DNA from: Melitaea cinxia
Taxonomy: Eukaryota; Arthropoda; Insecta; Lepidoptera; Nymphalidae
Direction of reading: 5' to 3'
Assembly: GCF_905220565.1 (NCBI RefSeq)
Contig: NC_059416.1
Coordinates: 10,168,001 to 10,232,000 of the forward strand
Length of the DNA: 64,000 nucleotides
The notes below the pieces were generated by a model. That model was given only the letters and a program-made list of their open reading frames with translations. It was not told the origin of the DNA and made no database searches. Below, piece after piece: positions 30,401 to 42,600 of this stretch (the stretch's first letter is position 1; every line of letters starts with the position of its first letter). The position numbers and the translations under genes were made by a program.

Positions 30401-33400
30401 ATCGAAAAGATTATCAGGAAAAGATACTAAAAATGTTAGTGAAATGCCGAAAAAAAATTTGAAAACAGTTATCAATATAAGCTTAGAAATAGATAACGTT
30501 ATCACTGATAAAAGAATTAATGAAAGTTGTGATAACAAAGATGGTGTAAATAATAAAGAATGTGATAATGAAATTTCTAGTTATAAAGTTGAAAAAACTT
30601 TAGAAAGGGAATTAATTGAAACCAAACCAAAAAATCAAGAAAACAACGTACATATCGTTGATAATGCTGTTTTAGATGAAAATATTGTTTTAAATAAAGT
30701 AAATACTGAAGCAATTGAATCAATTTCACCTAAAATTTCTCCAAAACGGCTATCGAAATTTAAGTTATCTCTTAATAAGTCAGCCGAGAACGTTTACACA
30801 AGTCTTTCTGTAACAATAGACCCACCTAAAAAAATATTTGAAGACTGTGATTTAGTAGAAAAGTCTACTGGAAAGGAAGATGTTGTGCAGAACAGTGATT
30901 ATAAAGACTGTACAATGATTGAAAACAATATTAATAGTACATATTCTTTTAGTAATAGTTTACCGGTGGGAATAGACGATAAGATAATTCAAAATGGTTT
31001 TATGGAACACGATCATCACAATTTGGAAATTAATAATATTGAAAATCAAAATCATAGCAGTAAAGAACCAAAACCAGATATTTTCGAAAAAGAAGTATTT
31101 GAAATCAATAATGACATAAATACAGACAATAATATGGAAACCAAAGATAATTGTGATGTTCTAATACAACAACAAGTAGATAATGAACCTGTTATTTTAA
31201 ATAGTTATAATGAAAATTATAAAACTGGGAATGAAGAAGAGAAGCAAAATATTGTTGATAAATGTCAGACCGGCTTGGTAAATGAAAATATTCCTAACAC
31301 AGACATTTTTAACGCTGAGACTGATTCAATACACGATGATGAAGAAGATTTTGAGCTACGATTATCCACAAGCAGTTCAATATCTACTACGAATTCTGAT
31401 AACATATCAGAAAAGAAAGTGGAGGATGTTTCAGAAAAAAAAGAATCTGAGAAGATGGAAATAGACCCTGATAGCATATCAATAAAATCAGGAGATAGTG
31501 AAACTTCTATAGGTATAAAAAAGCGCATAAAAGATAAACAAGGAAAAAGCAAAATGCTAGAAGAACCAGAATTTTTAAAGTATTTAGAACTGAGACAAGA
31601 TGCTGTTATGGATGAACATCCTGAACTTTCTCAAGAGGATATAACTAACTATCTGTACAAAACGTGGCTTTATGAAGAGAATTTAAAAACTGATACAAAG
31701 AAAGCAGACGATATTGATCACGCAAATTTAGTAAAAGGCCTTAATCAAGATACTGCACCAGTGAAAAAAATACGTAAAAAAATTAAAGTAGATAAAGAAA
31801 AATATAAAGAGCAGAAATTAGATACGGCGGAAAATATAGAAAAAGAAAAGTCCAAACGTAAAATAATTAGACCATATTATAAAGAAGATTTCTCGGATTC
31901 AGAAGAAAATGTAGAATATTATGAAATATTTAAAATGAAACAAAAACCTAAATCAAATGAAAATTCAATAGAAAGTAATAAAATTGAAAGTGTTCAAAAT
32001 GAAATCGCATCCACTGAAGTGCCAATCGAATATGAAGAAGAGATGGGACAAGATGAGACTGATCTAGTTGAAGAGTATTTCAGACAGTTAACTGCCCCAA
32101 AACCTAATTTATTTAAAGGTTTAATTAGAGAAAAAGTTTGCGAAATCTGCGAAAGAATTGGTAACCTCGTGAAATGTAAGGGGTGCCACTCTATGTTTCA
32201 TGTCGATTGTGACAAGAAACAGCCTGAAATTATTGAAATATCAACACCTTCAAGAGGTAGAAAGAAAAAGAAGAAAACAAGAGGTAGGAAAGCGAAAGAA
32301 GACGCTAACGGATTAGATTCCGAAAGCCAGAGTGATGACAAATCTCAAGATGCGAATGTTTCAGAGGAAATTCAAAATACATCAATAGATGGAGAAGAAT
32401 CTCATATAGTAGCAAACGCGGACGAATTTGAAGCGAAACTGACTGAAAAAATGAAAGAATTGATCGAAAATCCAGACAATTTAGATTACGATTCCCACTC
32501 CAACGATGAACTTGACTGGAATGACATCGATGTCGGGGAATGTAAGATCGTTGATATAAAGCTGCGTACGAAATATCGGGAAACGAGCTCCGATTTCTCA
32601 GACTTCAAATGCAGTAACTGTCAAAAGCACGATATCCCAATATGCTTCGTTTGTAAATCAAATATATCTCCGAAAGACAAAGCGGAGTATAGACAGCGTT
32701 GTCAAGTGGCACACTGTCAGAAGTACTATCACCTAGAATGTTTGGACCATTGGCCTCAAACGCAATTCAATTGGGGCGAACTTTCTAAAACGAATAAAAA
32801 AAATGAACATTCTGAATCATTGTCGTGTCCCAGACACGTGTGCCATACTTGCGTCTGCGACGATCCTAGAGGTTGTAAAACTAGATTTAGTGGAGACAAG
32901 TTGGCTAGATGTGTCCGCTGTCCGGCCACTTACCACACATTTACCAAATGCCTTCCAGCGGGAACTCAGATTTTGACTGGCTCGCATATAATTTGTCCCA
33001 GGCATTATGAACATAGGTAAGAATTATAAGTATATTAGTCTTGTTATTCTATTAAACTTTAGAAATCTGTTATATTTGTAAATGACGCCGCGTTGGCGCA
33101 ACGGTTACAGTCATGGATTGTACCTGTTGCGCTGGCGGTTGCGGGTTCGATCCCCGCACATAACAAACATTTGTATTGGCCATACAGGTGTTTGCCGTGG
33201 TCTGGGTGTTTGTGCAGTCCTTGTGGGTCTTCCCACCATGCCTCGGAGAGCACGTTAAGCCGTCGGTCCCAGTTGTTATCACGTACACCTTATAGCGATC
33301 GTTACTCATAGTTGGGAATACATCCGCCAACCCGCATTGAAGCTGCGTGGTGGATTAAGCTCTGATCCTTCTACATGGGGAAAGAGGCCTATGCCCAGTA

Positions 33401-36400
33401 GTGGGATATTACAGGCTGAAGCGTTGTAAATTTAGGATACTTTGGGGTAGTTTGGGGATGGAGAATTTGTTTTCGCAGCGCTTTTCTATTTGTTCTTTGA
33501 GTCCCCCTAAAGTCGTTGCGTCGTTCTTTATACAAATAAAAATAATTCAGTCAAATTTTTAACTTTTAATTACAAGCTTTTATTTGAATTACTACTTGGT
33601 ATTCTGCTTCTATAGACCAACCAAAGAGGGTATTCTTATTACTATTAGATTATAGATCACGATCTGCATTAAAATGAAATTTCTGCCCTAATTTTAGCAT
33701 TATTTTGTCTTAATTATACAACACAGCTTGCACATACTACGTAAAACCGGAAAATCACAAAAGTCATTTTTTTGTGTTAAATATATTCTAAATTTTATTT
33801 TTGATATATGTTGAGCGTACCATTTTAATATATTTATAAATTTATAAAATGATTTTGTAGGCCAGGTAAAGTACCATGTCACGTGAATACCGGTTGGTGT
33901 TTCATATGTGCCTTGGGTGGTTCGTTGATTTGTTGCGAGTATTGTCCTACTTCCTTTCACGCTGAGTGCCTTAATATCAAACCACCGGAAGGTAAATATT
34001 TATTCTAAATTCGATTTTCTATCTGTATTTTTGTTCCCTAAAAATTATTAAAAATTGTGTATTTTCGTTAAATTATAACTATCTTCTGTATTATTTTCTT
34101 TGATTCTTATTTCTCACTTACATGCATGCTGTATACATAAATTCTACAAACCTTTAAAATTAAATTAAAAAAAAAATAAAAGTAAGAAACATTAATAAAA
34201 TGTTTTATATTTTACTATCAAATGATGTTTTTAATTTAAATATTCTTTTTAGGTGGTTATATGTGTGAAGACTGCGAAACTGGTCGATTGCCGTTGTACG
34301 GTGAAATGGTTTGGGTGAAATTAGGACACTATAGGTGAGTTTGTTACTAATGTAACATTAACATAACGTGACATGAGGAAACAACTTTTTCGGATTTTAT
34401 CGCGGTTTATTTAGTTTCGGATACTTTACAGCAACCATGGTCACGGGAGGTCACGGAGTCCTCCCGTTAAAAGACTAATAAACCGCGATGAGTGAAATTT
34501 GCGTAAACATTAGAAAACAATATGATGTGACATATAAGATTGTCTTTACGTAATTGTCTCATCCGGTGACTGTTGTTGACAGAAATAGCTTATTTTTTTG
34601 TGTTCTTTTATCCTATGTGTTTCCAAACCTTATGACTTTTTTATGTACAATTTTTACTTATAACCAATTACCAACCTACAGATTGAGCACCAATATTCTT
34701 TCGTATAAAATGCCTAAGCCCAATTGTGGCAAATTAACATAACATAATAAAAATAATAATTAAAATGTTCCTTACAGATGGTGGCCGGGTATAATCCTAC
34801 ACCCATCTGAGATACCACAGAACATTCTAGCGGTGAAACATTCACCCGGTGAATTCGTGGTTCGGTTCTTTGGTCAGTACGATCACTATTGGGTGAATAG
34901 GGGACGCGTCTTTCCTTTCCAGGAAGGTGAGGTTATGGATTATTTTATTTGTTTAATTACTTTTTAAGGTTTTTTTGGACCCTTTAAAAGAATACAATTA
35001 GGAACATAATTAAAACATTGTTATTTGTGATTCTAATGCTATAGAGTACAGTAGTAAGTATTAAATTATTAGCTTACAGACATTTATAAAACTCCATTTA
35101 CTATTTATTTTACTGAAAATAAATATCAATTTATCATTTAAACACATAAAAACTATTAAAATACGAATATCAAGAGTACAGATAATTAATATTTTTTAAT
35201 ATGTCATTTCAATATCTTTTTTAATAAGGCAAATAGGAATGTGGTCACTATATTTTTAAAGGTGTATGAGTATGTGAATGAACAAAATGAACGATAAAAT
35301 AGGCCACGTTCTTTACCTATATTTTAAATTTTCCCGAATTACAATTTGTTAATAAGTTACAAATATAAACAATTTTTTTTTTCAGTATTACCGTAACGCG
35401 ATTTGTTATTAAGTTTTATATAATGTTTGTTTTTCTTTTTTTATTTTAAACGCGAAAATGCTTACAAAATAATACAAATATCAATATTTTATATTAAAGT
35501 GTTTATTGTAAAGGTTTTATTTTATATTATGAATATAAATTTGTAGTCTTTTATAAAGATTCGTTATTTTTTTTTTTTTTTTTTTCGTAATTCTGGACCT
35601 ATACTAATTAAAAACAAAAAAAAAAAAAAATCAACATATTATCACTTTCTGAAATAATTTCACCAATATGGTATCGTTAAATATTTTATTGTAAAATTAA
35701 TTTTACTTTCATCTATAGCTATCAATATTGCTCATTCATTTGCTCTTTGTGTCACTTCACTAAACTCATAAAATAATACTCTATTTGTCTGTGGTCCTAA
35801 GTACGCCATATTTGTTTACAAAATAAGACACTTCTAAAGAAATGGAATATATACATGTGGGAATGATTGCTCAGAGTGAAACTACAAAAAATACTTTTAT
35901 TAATTTATTTAAAAGCTAACACCGTTTTTCTACCGCTCGTACCACACTCTCAAATCAGTATGGCCACACTTCCTTTTACTGTATCTCACTCGCTCATACT
36001 TACATACTCTCTTTTTTACTCACGCTTACGTTCCGTTTCCCACATACATATATTTTATTTATTGTTTTCAGGTGATTCTGGTAAAGTATCAAGTCAAAAA
36101 TCAAAAATAGATGCAGCTTTCACGATGGCGATGGAACACGCACAGCGAGCTTGCGAAATATTGAAAAGTAAGTAAAATACATGTAAATCTACATTTTTAT
36201 TTCTATAAAAAAAATATTAAGACCTAATAAATGAAAAAAAAAAATGAAATAATGTGTAAGAGTAAGAAAATGCTGAACCTGAATGTTCCAGTAGTGCAGT
36301 TTTATGCTTTTTAAGAGGATAAATAGAAATTCATTAAAATTCTGTTTACTGCTTTTACCTATTTCCACAAAAAAAAAAAAAAAAAAAATATATATATATA

Positions 36401-36562
36401 ATTATTCCTATTATAGCATAGACTTTAAAGAATGTACTGTCTCACTGAAAACTTAATTTCTTTGTTTATTAAACAAAAAATTAACTATAACAATTGCAAC
36501 AAAGCGTACGATTCATGAGTCGTATCTAGGAGGAAATTATATTAAATAGACTGTTCATGTAA

Positions 36563-36614
<52 letters not shown>

Positions 36615-39600
36615 ATTCACTACTATTATTTGGAGAAAAGGCAGCAGCAAGATGACATACACATTACATGCAATAATTATTAAATGACAATATTTCCAGC
36701 GGCCTCGTCAAACGATGAAGAATCGATAGACATAGCGTCCTCTCTTCTACCACCGCACTATGTAAAGTTAAAAGTGAACAAACCATGTGGGTCTCTCTGT
36801 GGCAAGAAGATTGATCTCGAGGAGAGTTCCTTGACACAGTGTGAATGTGACCCGAATGACATCGAACCATGTGGACCATACACACAGTGCCTTAACAGGT
36901 AAGATTTTTTTTTTTTATAAATGTCTAGGGTCGCAAATTTTGCAAAAACTGCATATTATAGCACATTCATATTTTTATAGCTATTGTTATCTGAAAGATA
37001 TTGCTGCTTTAGCGATAAGGCCACCTCTAGAAAAACATAAAAATATTAAAAAGCAATAGACTAAGATGGAAATCCTGCGACACCCAGATCATAGCAGGAA
37101 ATATATTACTTAAAATTAGGACCAAGGTCGTCTTACTCAACTGGGCAAGTTCCTCGACCTTACATAAGGTCACAGATAAATAATACTGCTCACAAGTATT
37201 GTTGCGTTCCTGTAGTGAGTAAGTTGGCCAAAGTTCCTGTGGAGGGTCAGGGGTAGTGTCAGCAACGCGTTTGCAATCAGGATTGCAGATGAACATACAA
37301 AAAAAAATATGAACAAAAGACTATTATCAACGGACTGACTCCTGCTATGGAGATAACATAGAATATACTTTTGTTTTCTGTTTACGCGAATTTCACTCAT
37401 TATAATAATTGTCAGGTTTCGGATACTTTACAGCAACCATAGTCAGTCTTCCCGTGACCATGGTCCGTAATAAACCGCGATAAAATCCGAAAAAAATGGT
37501 TTCAGTTTATGGTCTAAGATCCGAACCTAAGTCGATCTTCACCGAGCTGATAATAGAATGAAACATACTTTATAATAAATTAAGTATATTAGATAATACA
37601 TTTAAGAAAGGTTGCTTAAAAAAAGCCTGGACTGGACTGGAGTCAGGTCGGTGAAGATCGACTTAGGTTCGGCTCTTCTATCATTATAATTTGTTACAGG
37701 ATGCTATTAACAGAGTGTGGACCGACATGTCGAGCGGGTGACCGTTGCAATAACAGGGCATTCGAGAAACGTCTCTACCCTAAACTCGTGCCCTACAGGA
37801 CGCCGCATAGGGGTTGGGGGTTGAAGACATTGGTTGATATTAAAGCGGGTAACTATTAAAACTTTATAATATTATTTTTGTATTATACATGTTTATATTG
37901 TGATATAGTGACGCCGCGTTGGCGCAGCGGTCACAGCCATGGATTGTACCTGTTGCGCTGGCGGTTGCGGGTTCGATCCCCGCACATGACAAACATTTGT
38001 ATTGGCCATACAGGTGTTTGCCGTGGTCTGGGTGTTTGTGCAGTCCTTGTGGGTCTCCCCACCGTGCCTCGGAGATCACTAAGCCGTCGGTCCCGGTTGT
38101 TATCATGTACACCTGATAGCGATCGTTACTCATGGTAGGGAATATATCCGCCAAGTCCACTGTTGGACATAAGCCTCCACAAGTTCGTGCCAAAAATGGC
38201 GCGGACTCATGTATTTTGCCCATAGTCACCACGCTGAGCAGGCGGGTTGGCTGGCTTTGTCGCACCGAAGACGCTGCTGCCCGTCTTTGGCCTATGTATT
38301 TCAAACACAGCAGTAGGATGGTTATCCCGCCATCGGTCGGCTTTATTTTTTAGTATGGTATTGTTTTGATTGTTGTTGTGTACAATAAAGAGTATATTAT
38401 TACGTTGTTGTGTGCAGGGCAGTTCGTGATCGAGTACGTGGGCGAGTTGTTGGACGAGACGGAGTTCCGGCGGCGCATGCGCAGGAAGCACGACGTGCGC
38501 GACGAGAACTTCTATTTCCTCACGCTGGACAAGGAGCGCATGATCGACGCCGGGCCTAAGGGAAACCTTGCCAGGTACTCCATTTTGTATTTTTTATACT
38601 ATAGTGGTGGCTAAGCTGAGCTAAGTAAGTATAAATGAAGCAGAATAGACAGAGACTTGGCAATCGCAGTGTGAGACGTCCTCCGGCCTGCTGTACCCGA
38701 CGATCTAAGTAAGATTGCCGGTGGAGACAATAGCGGAAGACCGGGATGTCTGTCGCGAACTAAGGAAGACCTATGTCAGCAGTGGACTGCGATAGACTGA
38801 ATTGACTGACTGATAGTAGAAAATTATTACTAAGCCATTTATTTATCCTTAATATACTATAAATCATTTTTGTTTTTGAGTAAATCATGCAGATGTACTT
38901 ATGTTTTCTTTATTAAGGACCTCTTTTCGAGTTAACGCCTCCCCCATTTTCCTCCAAAGTTTTCTATCTTTGGCTTTTGACGTTCAGTTGTCTCCTGCTA
39001 TTTTTTTTTATCTGCTTAATTTTTCTTAAATTTCAATAACACTAAAAATCAATAAAAATTATTATAAAATATTTATAAAATAAGAATAATAGGGTAACTT
39101 TAGAAAATTTAAAAAGTAAAATTTTACTCCAGGTTCATGAATCATTCCTGCGAACCGAATTGCGAGACGCAGAAGTGGACCGTTTTAGGAGATATCCGCG
39201 TAGGTCTGTTCGCGATCCATGACATACCTGCAGTGAGTGTTTTTAAATTATTGTTTACATACACAAACGCTTACGCACAAGTTCACGTACAAGCACTTGC
39301 ACACGCATTCTCAAAGCACTCGCCCACACTCGCTTACGTACTCGCCTACGTACTCGCCTACGTACTCGCCTACGTACTCGCCTACGTACTCGCCTACGTA
39401 CTCGCCTACGTACTCGCCTACGTACTCGTCTACGTACTCGTCTACGTACTCTCCTATTTAATCGTCTACGTACTTGCACTAGCATTCGAACATACACACA
39501 AACATGCATATGGTTATGTTCACGCAGTGCCACGCAAAAATACGTTATTAAGCATACTGCTATTAATCACTAAAAAAACGTTCGGCGACTGCTGGACCAT

Positions 39601-42600
39601 AAGACTTTCTCATACAATTCTTTTAATAAATTGAATTATGTGACTTGAAATTGTTATTTTTTTTTTTCAGAATAGCGAACTAACGTTCAACTACAATTTA
39701 GAATCGGCGGGTATCGAAAAGAAGCGATGTATGTGCGGCGCGAAACGGTGTTCAGGGTATATAGGAGCTAAACCGAAACAGGTAAAAGCATATATAACGA
39801 TTGTTTATATATTTAATAGTAGATTAGTAGCCAAGGACTGTAACTGCCCTCAAACTATTCTGCTTTACATATCGATTGTGAGGTAAGTAGAAAAAAAACC
39901 GGCATTACAAGAAAAAACTTTAATATTTTTTTTCATGATCAAAATCGAGCTTCGCCGTTCGGTATTTAAAATTGATGACTATTGTACTCAAACGAAGACA
40001 AGGCTGAATAGATTAGATTTACGCGAATCTTCTTCTTCTTCTTCTTCTTCTTCTTCTTCATCATCATCATCATCTTCATTATTATACTATACTATTACTA
40101 TTACTTCACTATTCTCAGCTTCAGTCGACATTGAACATTTAACGTTTTTGTTAAGTTGTGACGCTCCTGATGAATCATGAGCTTCAGTGTTTCTTTTAAT
40201 GTATTCTTAATGATGTCCTCAAATCCAATAAAAAATTTCCTGCCATTAAGCAAAATAAACACAACCTTTTATCACGGCGTTCGCGCAACGACTAAGCTAC
40301 TTTACCTCGGGCGTGACACAGACAGAGAAGAAAAAGCTGATTATTATTACCAGTTATATTCAGTGTGGTTACGACTTTTTAATGGAATACGACCTTACTG
40401 TTTTCTAGCGTCGATATGATCTATATGATGGGGGGATAGTCTTGGATGCTTCCTCATAAGAAATGCTTCTCTCTGGCATTTTCAATTTAATATTTGTGTC
40501 TTATGTATTCAAGACAACTCTTACTTATAGCGGTGTGTCCTCCTGAATAATAAAGACAAATGGGGTTGTCTACTGTGCTCGGGCATCCCTCACCTGTGTG
40601 ATTTTGAGTAAATTCGTAGTATCTTGGTTTTGACCTACGCTGAGTTTTTGATGTCCAAATCTACAGCAATTAAAACACTGGATAGTTGGGTATTTATAAA
40701 GTTCAACTTTTAGGGCAATATAGAAGCAGAGAACTCGGGTAGGTAATGTCTGTCCGTCTAAAGTAAGAATCACATTGTCTTGGTTGCCACTCTGGAATGC
40801 CGTTATTAGTTGTTACCTTTCTGTTGATCCTACGCACTTTTATAATTTTACCACATCCTTGTGGGACTTCCAGATTCTCTGCAATCTCTTCTATGGAACA
40901 GTCTACGGGTATTTTTCTTACGACACGCATCTTTTTAAAACTAAAGTTAGGAAGCTATTTAGTTAGATCAATTAGTTGCCTTGGTGTTTTCATTAGCTCT
41001 AGACTATTAATAGTAATAATTAATCATCATTACTGTCCTTGCTGTAAATCTTATACCTATGTTCTTAGTGAGACATAGAGGGGACAATTTGTATTTTTTT
41101 TTTTCTGTTTTATGCTACGCTGTTATTCTGTAATTGTTTCTGTACCGTTCTCCAAATAAATAAATAAAATAAAATAGACACCCATTCGAGTGATGTTGTA
41201 GGTGGGGATGGAAGTACTGTATCCGGATTGGTCATAGACGAATTGGCATCTTGAGGAGTATTGAGGGGTATTGAAAGTTACAGAAACTGTTACGGCCCAC
41301 TCGTTTTTAGCCATCATTTGGTATACCCGGGAAGCGGTGGGTTTTTAGGAATTGACAAAATTTTATAGGGTTACTTTCATTGCGAGACACATGTACTAAA
41401 TAAGGAGGCTTGTCCATGTTGGAATAGCGGATTCTGTTGTAATCACTTTGCTTAGCCTGCTTATTTGCTATTGCATCTTTGACAGACTCAAGGGAGCGTT
41501 TTTTGCCTACTGCGTTTTCAACTGCTGTAAAAGATGATAGAGCGGTTAGGATTGGGGTAAAAGAACAATCAGAGGCATTTTTGTCCGGCGGAGCCGGTGG
41601 GTCAGGAGGATCGTTATCCTGCATGATTTTAAAAGAAAAAAAACCGCCGAACCGCCGCGAGAACACAAAATATATACGTAAATCTAAACAACCAAAACCA
41701 AACTGTAAACCACGAAAATGCCAAGAAAGAAACAATGTTTGCTAGAACAAACAAACCCGCTTGACACTTGAAAGCAGAAATCGTTTATATTACCCAATCA
41801 CTCTGATAACTTTGATAGCGCGATGTAGGATACGTCAGTTTTCTCTAAAAAATTCTATTTGACTACAGACTGACAATCAAAAAAAAAAAAAACGTATAAT
41901 AAGCATGCGTGTGTCAAAAACGTGGTAGTGTGTGTAATGTTTTTTTATTAATTTAATGTACTTTTTGTCCATAATTAAAAAAATATGACCATTCTGCACT
42001 CCATCTCTATATAAACTATAAGTGTGCGAAATTTCATCATCCTCTGTCTGCGTAATTTTCGTAAAAAGTGGTAGAAAGTTTTTGCGTCACATATTAATAT
42101 ATAGATAATATTTTATAGAAAGTGGTAACTCAAAAAGGATACGATAGATATTGAAAAGATTTCTTCATAATTTCCTTATCTCCTCCATGCAGTATTTATC
42201 CTGTTTTCAACCTCTGGTACAGTTTTATGTAACAATCATGTAATATTTCATAAAAAAAAAACAATCTTATTTACATTTAACTGTGCATGTATTGTGCACA
42301 TTAAAATAGTATATTTCATTTTTTTTTTCAGGATGATCAACCAAAGAAAATTAAACTACCCACAAAACGTACCTACAAAAAACGTAAAACAATCGAAGAT
42401 TCGCCGTCGACAAGTCGAAACAAACAAAAAAACCGAGTGGGAAGACCTAACAAACCGAGAGAACTGACGGAAATAGAAAAAGACCTTTTAATTATCAAAA
42501 GTGCCACCAATGGCATGTCTAGCGACTCTGAATGTAGCGTTCGTTTGTGTAGCATCGATAGTTTTAAAGATTCCAAAGCTTTGAAGAGAAAGTTAATAAA

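Noticed and set aside
29072..31552. Minus-strand frames of 60-144 codons opposite NSD exon 3
   Set aside because: They are complements of low-complexity acidic coding sequence and show no domain.
35867..36175. 102-codon plus-strand frame
   Set aside because: It is intron sequence running through the acceptor into NSD exon 7, not a separate gene.
39237..39533. Frames encoding SPTY, YVLA or Arg-Val repeats
   Set aside because: All arise from the 12-bp minisatellite in NSD intron 11, whose period is a multiple of three.
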